DNA of 64,000 nucleotides from Symbiodinium natans. Taxonomy: Eukaryota > Sar > Dinophyceae > Suessiales > Symbiodiniaceae. The notes under the pieces were generated by a model, which saw only the letters and a program-made list of their open reading frames with translations, was not told where the DNA came from and ran no database searches. The translations under genes and the position numbers were made by a program. The first letter of the stretch is position 1. Every line of letters starts with the position of its first letter. This document shows, one piece after another, positions 47,691 to 58,000 of the stretch. The stretch covers positions 248,501-312,500 of the forward strand of contig CAJNDS010002571.1 of assembly GCA_905221605.1 (NCBI GenBank). The letters run 5' to 3'.

Positions 47691-48332
47691 ATGGCGCGGC
47701 TTATAAGCTCAGAAGAGGCCAGGTCCTACTGTAGGAGTTCCTGTGGCCACGAGGGACTCCGAGAAAACTTGCCATGAGCCCAGCATGAGCCCTCCCCCCG
47801 GACCGGAACGCGGTCACAAGAATCATGAAATTTTCATGAAATGACACGAAATCACGAGAATTCATGACACCGCGCTGCGACGCGCCGTTTGCCTTCACGA
47901 TGATGAAGCATGTCCCACCACTGGAGGTTTGGAAGCTCCACGCTGGGGGAAGGTACGCAGAGGCTCCTGAAGTGCCACGCAGCAGGGGACCCCAGGGGGA
48001 GCTCTTGACTAGGGGGAGAGGCTGGGTAGCCCCGTGCCCTTTTTTGGTTCAAAATTTCCCTTATAAAGTAACCAACCCAAAAAGGGTGCCCCTATTACAG
48101 TATGGTTTCTGGGCTAGCAAGGAGGAATAGTAGAACCAGACCAGCAGTCAAGCAATGCGTCGGACTTTGAGTACTAGGTTTCTGGGCTAGGCTTTGGTCT
48201 GTGTTCATTTAGCTTTCAAGTGAGGGGTAGCAAGGTGTTCTGCTGGAGGTTGTAAAATTTCGGTTGAAGAGATACGCTACCCCTGAACCCCGAAGTGCCC
48301 AGAAGCCCAGTTTTGCAGCTGTGGGTGGGCCT

Positions 48333-48445
48333 CCCTTGGGGACCAAATGAACCCTAAAATCGGGGTCATATACCCTACACTACTAATAATTCCTGTTAAG
48401 GTAGATGAGCCATAAACCCCTTCAGGGTTCATTTCGTCCCCAGGG
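48333..48445. mobile_element. MITE family C copy 4
   Basis: CCCTTGGGGACCAAATGAAC then CCTAAAA at left, AGGGTTCATTTCGTCCCCAG then GG at right; 113 bp. Confidence 0.85.
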
Positions 48446-48565
48446 TCATCAAGCACTCCAATCCGCCATCAGTGTAAGGCCGACAGCGCTTGGAACTCTC
48501 AAACCTATCCGCCAAGCTTTCTTTCCTGAAGCTTCGACCAAGTTTAGGCCCTGATGCATGCTAAC

Positions 48566-48622
48566 TTTTAGGGTTTAGGGTTTAGGGTTTAGGGTTTAGG
48601 GTTTAGGGTTTAGGGTTTAGGG
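48566..48622 (+). repeat. telomeric array, G-strand
   Basis: Eight TTTAGGG units. Confidence 0.97.
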
Positions 48623-48758
48623 ATCCTTTGGAGGGCCGGGGCATGGTTTTGGGATGTTTTGGGGGGCAGAAGGCTTGCAAGTAGGTCTTCTCAGACTTCC
48701 CGGGCAGCTCTAAGGCCGATTGCCGCAGGATGTCAAGGCAGAGGCTCATCATGCTTAT

Positions 48759-48854
48759 CTATATCCCCTTTGGGAATTACTTTTGTTTTTGTTCATTTAA
48801 AACCCAAGAGGATACTGGAGTATATTTGTTTTAAAGGTTCTAAGGGGAGTATAG
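48759..48854. mobile_element. TIR element family E copy 2
   Basis: CTATATCCCCTTTGGGAATT...GGGGAGTATAG, internal AAACCCAAGAGGATA; 96 bp, matching 10122-10219. Confidence 0.75.
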
Positions 48855-48859
48855 GCTGA

Positions 48860-50040
48860 TTGGTCACGTCTCCTCATGGAAACTCCTCGTGGCTCCTCGA
48901 TATGCTCTGAATTCGCCTTGCGGTGCTCACTCACATCTTGCATCACATGTCTAGATACTGCGTTGATATAGTCACAAGAGTTCACCACGTTGCTTTCTTT
49001 TGCGATGTCCAAGGCAAAGGCAGCGCTGGTCATGCAACATGAATTGGCTATGGTTCGCTGCTCAATCCCTTCTCGAGGCTTACAGCGCAAGTTATCCACG
49101 CAGTGCCAAACTTCCACTGTACATGATAAGAGAACTGCAGCAAGTACAAAAGCACATCGGGTCGAGCGATTGAGACAGAGAGGGAGGAAGAGAAAAAGAG
49201 AGAGAGCGAGAGTATGCATGGACTATCATAGATTCAGTCGGCGAAGGGGCGCAAGCACACCAGCATTTCACGGCTTGAGTCTGCATCCTGAACACCACAA
49301 CCTTGCTCTTAAATCTCTGTGCCTTAAGACGGTCAGATCCATGCCAAGCTCGGTGCGGAGGTGTCAATTCTGGGCTCAGGATAGTTCAGGCTGCCCCGCC
49401 CCGCCACCCCTCCACTCCCTACTCCCCCCCACTTCCGACTCCCCCCCCACTTCCCCCGCTAGTGGCAAGAAGCCATGACAGCAGCGCCTAATGAGCCCAC
49501 GGCTCTTGCGGAAGGGGAGGAGCAAGATGCGCCTCAACTGCAAACTTTGCGAAGTAGGGAGCCCCGAAGCCTCGAATCGACATGACTTCTACAGCGATGC
49601 AGAGTCAAGAAAGCACCGATCATGAAGGGGTGCGTGTCCGATCATGGAATTCGAGGGTTCAGGGGGCTTTGTGCCGAAGTTCGGGATCGAAGGGAATCTC
49701 TAGGAACAACTCAGTACTGTACCAAGAACGGCCATGAAGAGACCTCCCAGCCCTTGCCCTTCCTCATTCCGGAGCTCTGGCTGTCCTTCAGAAGTGTTTG
49801 AACACGTCCTTAATCCTTCTCAGATTCTTGACTTTGTTCTCCACTGTCGGTGTTGTGGGGTTGTTGGCTTCAAGTCAACCATTCTCCTCGCCTTCCTTTC
49901 CGTGTCCCGCTCGGTCTCCGGTCCTGGTCTGGTCTCTCTGAAGCCCGCCCCAAAGGTGGAGTGTCCCTAGAGCAGCCCACCCTTTTTCGAGAAGCCCCCA
50001 GATCCCGCCGAGTATCCCTGAAGTGCCTCTCGCAGAGATT
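48860..50040. other. no convincing gene
   Basis: ORFs on both strands up to 162 codons (+, 48990-49478) are Arg/Ser/Pro-rich over a GAGA-type purine tract (49176-49212) and C-rich runs (49390-49460). No motif recognised. Confidence 0.3.
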
Positions 50041-50049
50041 TTGTGTGGT

Positions 50050-50125
50050 GAACCCTAAACCCTAAACCCTAAACCCTAAACCCTAAACCCTAAACCCTAA
50101 ACCCTAAACCCTAAACCCTAAACGC
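50050..50125 (-). repeat. telomeric array, C-strand
   Basis: Eleven CCCTAAA units. Confidence 0.97.
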
Positions 50126-50139
50126 GTTCTTAGACTCTT

Positions 50140-50271
50140 GAGGTGCATCGCATGCTCACAGATGCCGGCGAAGCGGCGGGCGTTGCTGAAGTGCAGGCTG
50201 GTGGAGGCGCGAGGGTAGAGGTGCAGAGGGAGTTGATCCGACTCATGTTTCTTGGAGAGGACATTGAGTCC
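50140..50271 (+). CDS. candidate exon, unknown product
   Basis: After the C-strand array and TTAGACTCTTGAG: VHRMLTDAGEAAGVAEVQAG then GGARVEVQRELIRLMFLGED, donor TCCA|GTGAGT. Good coding quality; family unknown. The intron then starts with a TA/ATAC microsatellite. Confidence 0.5.
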
Positions 50272-50285
50272 AGTGAGTGCAATGC

Positions 50286-50287
<2 letters not shown>

Positions 50288-50324
<37 letters not shown>

Positions 50325-50381
50325 TATATTATATACATACATACATACATACATACATACATACATACATACATACATACA

Positions 50382-50416
<35 letters not shown>

Positions 50417-50440
50417 CTATATATATATATATACTTTTCT
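50288..50440 (+). repeat. TA and (ATAC)n microsatellite
   Basis: About 40 bp of TA, then about 19 ATAC units (50333-50410), then TATA. Produces Tyr/Ile/His artefact ORFs. Confidence 0.97.
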
Positions 50441-50807
50441 ATATATTTATGCAAGCATCTGACTTGGAGTAGAAGTTGCCGGTGGCTGGCCGGTATTTTT
50501 TAGTTGTCAATTATTTTCGGGTATGGGTATTTCACTGCAAGGCACGTTGACATTACCACCTGACGCAACCTGGTTTTTAAGCACTGATTGATCGAGTCTC
50601 GGGCAGGAGCGGGCAGGAGGTATGTTTCACAGTATTCCGCGAGCAATCCTATCCCTGACAGATCTACGTTCGTGACACTCACCCTGGCGCCTCTGACCAC
50701 AACCTAAAACCCAATCCTAATCAAAAATCACGATTCCCGACCGCAGGGAGGGTATGACGGTACGACGGCTTGTAGAAGCGCATAGTGGCCATAGTGCCCT
50801 AACCATA

Positions 50808-50890
50808 GTGCCTAAACCCTAAATAATAATCCCTAAATAATAAACCCTAAACCCTAAACCTAAACCCTGAACCCTAAACCCTAAACCCTT
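50808..50890 (-). repeat. telomeric array, C-strand, with CCCTAAATAATAA variants
   Basis: CCCTAAA units and two CCCTAAATAATAA insertions. Confidence 0.92.
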
Positions 50891-50931
50891 GCCCTCTCCT
50901 TGGAAGCCTTGTTTTGCCTCAGGCCAGGTCA

Positions 50932-51003
50932 GTGCGGCCGAGGTCGCCTCTCGCGCGGTTGCCACAGGGACTGCATGTATGGCATACCCAGAGAAGCAAG
51001 TGG
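50932..51003 (+). CDS. candidate exon sandwiched between arrays
   Basis: Acceptor TTTTGCCTCAG, frame QVSAAEVASRAVATGTACMA then YPEKQVG, followed by GGGTTTAGGG. 115 bp between arrays. Family unknown. Confidence 0.5.
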
Positions 51004-51004
51004 G

Positions 51005-51036
51005 GGTTTAGGGTTTAAGATTTAGGGCTTAGGGTT
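51005..51036 (+). repeat. telomeric array, G-strand, degenerate
   Basis: GTTTAGGGTTTAAGATTTAG then GGCTTAGGG. Confidence 0.88.
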
Positions 51037-51132
51037 TTCGAAAACCGGGGTACCTTATTGAAGGGGTCCTTATGATAAGGGAATCCTACTTTTGGGGGAT
51101 CTATATTGGGGGGTACCTTGTTTTCGCCACCC
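51031..51132. mobile_element. TIR element family F copy 4
   Basis: GGGTTTT CGAAAACCGGGGTA then CC at left, GGTACCTTGTTTTCGCCACC at right; the left end merges with a G-strand array. Confidence 0.6.
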
Positions 51133-51649
51133 AAGTGCTTCTTGGTTTTCTGGGCTCAAAGGTTGTTCTCTCTGTACCATGGCTGGGGCAGAAACGACTC
51201 GACATAGCCCGTAGGAGCGGATGAGGCTAGTGAGACTTGCACAGAACAGTGCATTACCATTCGACAGGGGGTTCTCCGGTGCATTGAATGTTGACTGAGA
51301 AGGCTTGGGCACTGATTTGGGAAAACAGGGTTGGGGAAGCTCTGGGAATCTGGGATCTTTGCACAGTCAAGAGATGCCTTCAATTCGGATGTGTTTTTGG
51401 TTGGGTTGTCTTCGGGTTTTGTGCTGAGGGCATTCGGTTTACGGATGTTAATGGGTGTTCTTGCTCAGCCGGCAAAGAGTTTCCCTGTTCTTTTTTTAGG
51501 GGGGGGTGGGTGGGGTGGGGGGGGATACCTTTAGAAGAGAGCCCGGGTACGAGCATGCTGACTTTCATCTTGGTTCTTGATCCTTCAATCAGGCCAAGTT
51601 TCTGTACACTTGCTTGCTCATGCAGCAACTAGAAGCTGACAGCATCTTC

Positions 51650-51682
51650 GACCCTAAACCCTAAACCCTAAACCCTAAACCC
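51650..51682 (-). repeat. telomeric array, C-strand
   Basis: Four to five CCCTAAA units. Confidence 0.93.
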
Positions 51683-51689
51683 GGTCCAA

Positions 51690-51778
51690 CCTCAGCCGCA
51701 TCTCAGATCAAAGCAGCCGAAGAGCATGGAGTGCTTCTCCATGAGCTGCCAGAGCACCTCGGCTTTCTAAGAGGCGGT
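51690..51778 (+). CDS. candidate exon after C-strand array
   Basis: The frame reads TSAASQIKAAEEHGVLLHEL then PEHLGFLRGG, an amphipathic helix-like start. The AG at 51717-51718 is one possible acceptor. Family unknown. Confidence 0.4.
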
Positions 51779-51789
51779 TTTTTGATTTG

Positions 51790-53270
51790 TGTGATGAGGG
51801 TTTTTACAGTTTTTTGTTTTTGTTTTTTATGAGGGTTTTTACAGTTTTGTGGTTCTACTTTGAGGGTTTGGACGGTTTGACATAGGGCTGAGGGCTGTGT
51901 TCAGGTTGCGGATGCGCGGCCTTCCCTTTACGGGGTTGCGCTCGCACGAGTTGACTGTCCATCACTGCCAGCCATGGAGTTAAATGGATTGTTCCCTCAG
52001 AGAGTGAGAGAAGAAATTGCCTGTTTCTCGTACCATGTTGCCAAGCATTTCATGATATCGCTTTCAAGTAGGCTTAGGGCGCAGGATCTTCGTGGCTCCG
52101 GTTCAGTATCTAACCCTACCTACTCTACCCCGGCTCTGTCAACTATGTTGCAGCTAGAGAGCTGCACGTCATCAGTTTGCGACACCTGAGGGTCGTTGCC
52201 CTGGCTGCCTCGCGCGCAGCCATGCATGCAATCTCGGTGGAGGCTGGGGTTCACGGCAATGGAGAATCTGCGGTGTAAGGTTTTAACATGCTTCGGTTTG
52301 AGGTTTCTGCTTTTGGGGCTACGCTTGTCTGAGAGTCCAGCGTGTTAGGGCTAATATGGTGTTTTACACTGAACTCTTAGACATTTGGAGGGGCCCCTTT
52401 GGCAAACCCAAGCGCATGAGGCCGTGAGAGCGCTTGGGTGCATAGGGGGGGGTCATGGGGGTCATAGGAGGCCATCGCAGGTTCGCATCCAGCCGTAGGT
52501 CCAAAACAGGTTCGGTCTATGGAGAAGATACGAGGCCTGAAAGATCCCATAGGAAAGGGGTGTAAGGAGGGACCACTAGAAGGGGGCCCTTCATGGTATT
52601 CCCCGATATAACCCATATAGAACCCCGATATACACCGTATGTAGTCCCTATGTACCTACATAACCCCGAGGGTCCCTCCTTTAGCCCCTTTGACATAGAA
52701 GGTCCACAGGATGTGCATGCCGGGGTCTCCTGGAGGTCCATCCGTAGCCTGCATGGCCTGACGTGCCAGGATCCCACCGTCACAATTTCGGAGATCGCTT
52801 GGGGCTCATCCCGGGGCTCTGGGATTTGGAGGATTTGCTGCTTGCATTCAGAGGGCCCAAGTCGAAGGTTTTTTTAATTCGGTTGCTGGGCTTGCAGGTT
52901 AGGCTTGGGAGTCACTTGAGGTTGAAGGGTCGTTGGCATCTGCAGCATTTGCCCATGGTCACCCAAAGAAGCTTTGAGGCTGTGACAGGCGACTTTGCTT
53001 GCTCTAGCAACATGCCTACATGCTACCGTACCTGAACTACCCTTGGTAGCAACTGTGGTGTTGAGCGGACACAGTTGGTGCTTCCTGTACGGCCGACAGG
53101 GGGGGAGGGAGGCTCAAGGGGCGGTTTCATTCATAGTTTGAGATTGAAGGCTGCTATTTTTGGCTACCGGCTGTATTCTCAGAAAAGTGTTCGTTCATGG
53201 AATTAGCACGGCAATTGCATGCGCTCGGCGTCGACTACATACTCCTTTGAAGCAAAGGTCGGGCTTTAAT
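51790..53270. other. no convincing gene; possible TIR remnant at 52540-52720
   Basis: ORFs up to 94 codons overlap on both strands. The block 52540-52720 is rich in GGGCCCTTCATGG / CCTACATAACCCCG motifs typical of the short elements here, but no clean inverted ends were found. Confidence 0.3.
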
Positions 53271-53280
53271 CGCTTCACCC

Positions 53281-53320
53281 CAAAACCCTAAACCCTAAAA
53301 CCCTAAACCCCTAAACCCTC
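53281..53320 (-). repeat. telomeric array, C-strand, mixed 7/8-mers
   Basis: CCCTAAA and CCCTAAAA/CCCCTAAA units. Confidence 0.93.
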
Positions 53321-53419
53321 TTGCGGCCCCGACCGAGATCTTTAAGACTTCAAGCGCAGAGATCGCATGCAAGTCGTAAAGCCTTCAAAGGCGGCCCCTC
53401 GAAGATCCTGAAGCCCTTA

Positions 53420-53605
53420 AGCCCTAAACCCCAACCCCTAAACCCCTAAACCCCTAAACCCCTAAACCCCTAAACCCCTAAACCCCTAAACCCCTAAACC
53501 CCTAAACCCCTAAACCCCTAAACCCCTAAACCCCTAAACCCCTAAACCCCTAAACCCTAAACTCCCTAAACCCTAAACCCTAAACTCCCCAAACCCTAAA
53601 CCCTG
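53420..53605 (-). repeat. long CCCCTAAA octamer array, C-strand
   Basis: About 17 consecutive CCCCTAAA octamers followed by CCCTAAACT and CCCTAAA units. Homogenised variant block. Confidence 0.97.
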
Positions 53606-53618
53606 CATCCTCTACAAG

Positions 53619-53695
53619 CCAGGCGAGATGTTTGAGTCCCGAGTCCCTTCAGCAGCTGAAGGCCGCATGGGTCGATTTATTCACCACATGAACAG
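53619..53695 (+). CDS. candidate exon sandwiched between arrays
   Basis: The frame (open from about 53604) reads CILYKPGEMFESRVPSAAEG then RMGRFIHHMNR, ending AACAG|GGTTTAGGG. The AAG at 53616-53618 is the likely acceptor. 92 bp between arrays. Family unknown. Confidence 0.5.
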
Positions 53696-53696
53696 G

Positions 53697-53777
53697 GTTT
53701 AGGGTTTAGGGCAGTTTAGGGTTTAATTTAGGGTTTGGGGTTTAGGGTTTAGGGTCTAGGGTTTAGGGTTTAGGGTT
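53697..53777 (+). repeat. telomeric array, G-strand
   Basis: About ten units, with a CAGTTTAGGGTTTAATTTAG irregularity. Confidence 0.95.
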
Positions 53778-54390
53778 GAATCAGAATGAATTGTCGCCTG
53801 TCTGGCATCTTGGGCTGGCGCGGGTTCGTGTGCTTTGAAGAGGTTGAGGGGGGTGGGGGTCACGTATGTTGGACGTGGACTTGACATGGACGACAGGGGA
53901 GCACCAGTACACTTGTGCACTCCTCCTTTGACGGGCTTTTCGTCCTGAAAAGTATGGAAAAAACCTACATCCTGCCACCGTCATGTTTCAAGGGCTGCTG
54001 TGAGGGTTCGGCTTCTAACCACAGAATTTTTCCTTCCCTCCCAGCTCGGTTTCCATTGAGGCAGAGACACGACGGCGCACGGAGCGCGGCACGGCTAAAC
54101 TGAGTCCGTTGCTGCTCTGACGGCTTCAAGCCTTAGTCGGATGTTCGCCCTTGAGTTGCTAAGTCCCAAGACACACTGTCGGCTTCAGCTATTGATAGAG
54201 GGCTTCAGAGCAGGCATAAGTAAGCATAGGTGAGAAAAGGCTCTGAAGGGTTACCGCAGTTAAGCAACAAATAAACAAATAGTTGAGCACTTGGACACCT
54301 CTGGCCCCCAGTGCTGAGGCAACAACAAGATTTCGCCTGGCGAGCTCAAGACGCAACCTACTCGCATTACGTAAGGGGGGGCTAGGACCC

Positions 54391-54422
54391 CCCCCCCCCC
54401 CAAGCCCTAAACCCTAAACCCT
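54391..54422 (-). repeat. poly-C tract plus short C-strand array
   Basis: Fourteen C, then CAAG and CCCTAAACCCTAAACCC. Confidence 0.9.
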
Positions 54423-54500
54423 TAGGACGGCTAGGACTAGTCGCATTAAGGATGATATTAGGCTGACATTCTGGGCTTCAGAGGTTTTGTCGAGTTAAGG

Positions 54501-54728
54501 TTGGTTGCCTGCTGTATCCCCGTGCTTTCTTACCGAAGTCACCCTCTCTTTGATGGAGAGCCGGTTCTGAATGTCCTGCGCAGGGAGGGAGAGAAAATCG
54601 AAGGCCTTGCACCTGAGTTGGTCTCTGAGGGCACTGTAGACGCTCCGGAGCTTAATGAGAGGAAGGCCGTTCGTTCAAATTCTACCGTTGGCGCTATATC
54701 GGAACTCAAACCGTCTATGCCAGCATAA
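54501..54728 (+). CDS. possible third GT47 fragment (CIPV)
   Basis: The frame reads VACCIPVLSYRSHPLFDGEP then VLNVLRREGEKIEG, to a TAA at 54726. C-CIPVL resembles the exostosin GCIPV motif with G changed to C, but the following residues do not match copies A and B. MITE B copy 4 starts 13 bp after the stop. Could be a divergent paralogue, a pseudogene or coincidence. Confidence 0.3.
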   Translation: MVACCIPVLSYRSHPLFDGEPVLNVLRREGEKIEGLAPELVSEGTVDAPELNERKAVRSNSTVGAISELKPSMPA

Positions 54729-54740
54729 TTACAGTGTAAT

Positions 54741-54849
54741 CTACGAGTTGCTTAAGAACCCCGAAAACACAAAACGATTTGTCCTTATTATGCGGTAATA
54801 TAGGGATGATCATTTTTAATTCTTTTGGGGTTCTTAAGCAAATAGTAGT
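54741..54849. mobile_element. MITE family B copy 4
   Basis: CTACGAGTTGCTTAAGAACC then CC at left, GGGGTTCTTAAGCAAATAG then TAG at right; flanked by TAAT on both sides, a likely 4-bp target duplication. Confidence 0.85.
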
Positions 54850-54880
54850 AATACCCTAAAGTTAACCCTCAAGCTGCAAG

Positions 54881-54937
54881 CTGCCAAGGATCTTTCGCAA
54901 GATCGGGCTCGACCTCAATGACGATGCCTGGCCACAG
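54881..54937 (+). CDS. candidate exon, unknown product
   Basis: Acceptor CAAGCTGCAAG, exactly 19 codons LPRIFRKIGLDLNDDAWPQ, donor CCACAG|GTGCCC. A G-strand array follows at 55015. Family unknown. Confidence 0.5.
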
Positions 54938-55014
54938 GTGCCCCTACCTCCGTCGTGGCGATACAGATACTTAAAGTCAAGATGGTGGTTTGGGTTCAAA
55001 TTCAGGGTTTATAA

Positions 55015-55060
55015 CGTTTAGGGTTTAGGGTTTAGGGTTTAGGGTTTAGGGTTTAGGGTG
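55015..55060 (+). repeat. telomeric array, G-strand
   Basis: Six TTTAGGG units. Confidence 0.95.
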
Positions 55061-55158
55061 TGCAGGGCTTTGAACAGTTTCATGAATTGGCGCATACTGC
55101 TTGCGGGGTACTCAGGTCGGCTCCGAGGGCCGGTCTTGAGGGTAGTCTGGAGGAGTGG

Positions 55159-55231
55159 AGGTTTAGGGTTTAGGGTTTAGTGTTTAGGGTTTAGGGTTTA
55201 GGGTTTAGGGTTTAGGGTTTAGGGTTTAGGG
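55159..55231 (+). repeat. telomeric array, G-strand
   Basis: Ten units, one TTTAGTG. Confidence 0.97.
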
Positions 55232-55353
55232 CCTTTGCGTAGCCAGCATGGGGCTGGCATGGCGCATCAAGGCTGATACAGTGGGGTTCCAGCTTCACCT
55301 ACCTTCGAGACAGTTGCAGCCAGAGTCTCCGCAAGTTCCTCGACACCGTTGGC

Positions 55354-55731
55354 TCCCTTAAATCCCCATAATGAACCCTATAAAGGGCCTCTTACGGGAT
55401 TATAGGGTATAATAATAAAGGGCCTTTTAAGGGATTATAGGGTATACTAAGAAAGGGCCTCTTAAGGGAGTATAGGGTATACCAATAAGGGGCCTCTTAA
55501 GGGATCATAGGGTATACTAAAGAAGGTACCAATAAAGGGCCTCTTAAGGGATTATCGGGTACACTAATAAAGGGCCTCTTAAGGGAGTATAGGGTATACT
55601 AAACCCTAAACCCTAAACCCCAAATCCTAAACCCTAAACCCTCATCCTAAACCCTAAACCCAAAAAAAGAACCTAAACCCTAAACCCGAAACCCTAAACC
55701 CTAAACCCTAAACCCTAAAAGCCCGTCCTGG
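55354..55731. mobile_element. MITE family D copy 3, expanded and carrying a telomeric array
   Basis: Starts CCTTAAATCCCCATAATGAA (family D interior) and ends GCCCGTCCTGG (family D right end). Between them are six tandem units of about 35-37 bp (GGGCCTCTTAAGGGATTATA then GGGTATACTAATAAA; 55382-55600) and a C-strand telomeric array (55600-55720). The join is GGGTATACTAAACCCTAAAC, where element sequence grades into CCCTAAA. Confidence 0.8.
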
Positions 55732-55738
55732 TAAGCAG

Positions 55739-55804
55739 CCGCAGAGCTGCATGGTGCTCAGTTTCTCCTTGCCCTGCAACTGACTCAGAGCCCCACTCAG
55801 TCAG
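55739..55804 (+). CDS. candidate exon sandwiched between arrays
   Basis: Acceptor TGGTAAGCAG, frame AELHGAQFLLALQLTQSPTQ, donor TCAG|GTTTAGG. 85 bp between C- and G-strand arrays; the acceptor lies 7 bp beyond the family D end. Family unknown. Confidence 0.45.
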
Positions 55805-55867
55805 GTTTAGGATTTAAGGTTTAGGGTTTAGGGTTTAGGGTTTAGGGTTTAGGGTTTAGGGTTTAGA
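55805..55867 (+). repeat. telomeric array, G-strand
   Basis: GTTTAGGATTTAAGGTTTAG then six further TTTAGGG units. Confidence 0.95.
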
Positions 55868-56149
55868 GGGTAATTCCCAAGCCTCATTCCGCTGCCGTTG
55901 GTGCTCGAGCCTGTCGCACCGCGGGTTCGGGGGGGCGCCTTTGCCCCCCCCGCGGGCAGGCGAAATGTGTCAAACGTGCGTCATTCTTGTTCTTGGTTGT
56001 TCTGTAAGCTTTGCGGTGTTGTGACGAAGGGTTGCAGCAAACGCCGTCATTCAAGGTCACCCCCGAGGGGTCCGCGCGGGTGGCTTCACATTTGCTGTTT
56101 TGCATTGGTATGTCTGTAAGTTCCACTTTATGTATTTCTGTGATCAGTA

Positions 56150-56620
56150 CTTAATCAGAGGAGATTTTCTGTGAATAGAATGGACAATGTTTTAGAACGA
56201 TACAGGAGATTGAAGAAATTGAAAAGTTGGAATACAAGATACCAAGCTTAAAAGGTGTTGCACGGCTTCGCTAGAATCGCTTGAAACATCTAAAAAGAGG
56301 TAAACCAGTGACAAACACAAAGGAATCCAGCGGCCGTGGCTTCTACTGAAGCACAGATGGGTTAAACTGCTTACCTGACCTTGAAAATTGTAACTCAGAC
56401 GACAATAATGATGCTAAGTATTTAGAAGAAGACCCTGAACACGCAAGGAACTGGAACAACAAACGCATTCAGGAGATTTAAGCAGAGTTTGATCATCTCA
56501 TCAGTCCAAAATAATATTCAGTTGCTGAACAGCACCACAAAATAATATGACAATGTAAATAGAATACAGAAGCAGTTATGTATCATGTTTACATTGTAGC
56601 TACAACATGATGGAAGATTC
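56150..56620 (+). other. AT-richer segment with decayed coding look
   Basis: Clearly lower G+C than its flanks and no telomeric repeats inside. Short open pieces resemble AT-rich genes: MDNVLERYRRLKKLKSWNTR at about 56180 and LPDLENCNSDDNNDAKYLEE then DPEHARNWNNKRIQEI at about 56372-56478, both ending in stops. Perhaps a decayed relic of the same kind of DNA as 16431-17165. Confidence 0.4.
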
Positions 56621-56719
56621 CAAGAAGATGAGGCATGTGCTGTTCCCTTAACCCTAAACCTAACTCCTTGCCTATTTTAGGAGTATGACACTCAGATGGT
56701 TGGAAACATTACTTTTTCA

Positions 56720-56746
56720 ACCCTAAACCCTGAACCCTAAACCCTG
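56720..56746 (-). repeat. short telomeric array, C-strand
   Basis: CCCTAAACCCTGAACCCTAA then ACCCTG. Confidence 0.85.
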
Positions 56747-57672
56747 ATGACTTAGGTTGAGATCTTCGGGTGGATATGCTAGGGTGGTACCTGAAGTTGA
56801 GATCTTAAGATAGATGATCCTAGGCGGGGTGGGTGGGTGGTGCCAGACAGCTAAATGGGCAAGGATCACTCTAACTTAGACACCACCCCTCACTTTTTTT
56901 TGCATAAGCTGGAGGGGAGGTGTTACGTATAATCGCCCAGCAGAACAGCACAGCAGCCTTTGGAGTTGTTAGCCGCTCCACCTCGGAGGCCCCGCGATGG
57001 AAAACAAGGACGACGATGATCCATCGAAAATCGCGGATCAAACCAAGGTGGTCGCCTTGTATGAGCCTTGCTTGCGCTGGGGTGCGGGCGAGGGGGGGGC
57101 CTAACAGGATTCAGAACAGAAGGTCCTCAACCTAACCCTAGCAGTGAATCAGATCTAGAAGTACCTCTGAGCACGTGCATTTTCTCCTGCGTCGCGGCAC
57201 ATTCCACGAGAGAGCCGTCTTGCTATTTTGATTGGGTGCAGGGACTGTGAATGTCGAGGGCCTGGAAAGCCCAGTGATGCGCTTGTACCCTTGTTGGGTT
57301 CTGGGTTCCTTCCTAACTTAAGCAACAGAAAAGGGGTCATGATAGCATGATTCATCTTTGTATCTCTTTGAAGCATTGCTTCCTGAGTCTTCAACTTCAT
57401 ATACGCCTCTGCAGCCATCTGTGCAAGAAGATGATTCATTTTGGCTCGGTTCTTGTGCGTTACTTGAGTAGGAGTTCACCCTCTGCTTCAAGCCCGGAAA
57501 CTGTCTGGCGTTGTCTGGCGGCTATGCCCGCGTCCATGTTGCAATCTTGCAGCGCTTTGGCATTGCACTCCTCTGCTCATGGGCCAGAAATGCAAAATGC
57601 TCACGAGTCTGAAGCCCAAAGCACGGCAGGGCTTCTCGCACTTTCATCAAGCCTGGAACGCACTCAGCAAAG

Positions 57673-57772
57673 GACTTCGATCCCCTGAAGATCGACTGGC
57701 CCTTCAACCGCCAGAAGCCCCTGGCCCTGAGCACTGGACAGGTTGTAGAGCACCTTGGCCGACAAGAATATG
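57673..57772 (+). CDS. candidate exon, unknown product
   Basis: Acceptor CTCAGCAAAG, 100 bp reading DFDPLKIDWPFNRQKPLALS then TGQVVEHLGRQEY, donor ATATG|GTAAGA. One of the best exon calls outside the GT47 loci. Family unknown. Confidence 0.55.
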
Positions 57773-57968
57773 GTAAGAAGCTCATGAAGTGCAAGCTGTT
57801 TTAAGATGGTCTCAGCTGGGTTCGGGGCATTTGGGGCGCATGGGGGACCTCTTGGTCCTTGCAGGGTTTTCCTCATCTGCTGTTGTGCATGTCATGCGTG
57901 TCCGTCCTACTCTCTAGGGTTCAAAGCTGCAGAGTTGCAGCTCATGGGGCCCAGGGCAAGAAGCAACT

Positions 57969-58000
57969 GGTTTAGGGTTTAGGGTTGAGGGTTTAGGGCT
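57969..58000 (+). repeat. telomeric array, G-strand
   Basis: TTTAGGG, TTGAGGG and TTTAGGGC units. Confidence 0.88.

Noticed and set aside
50143-50503. Tyr/Ile/His-rich ORFs
   Set aside because: They are mostly the TA and ATAC microsatellite read in three frames; only the first about 44 codons of one frame look coding.
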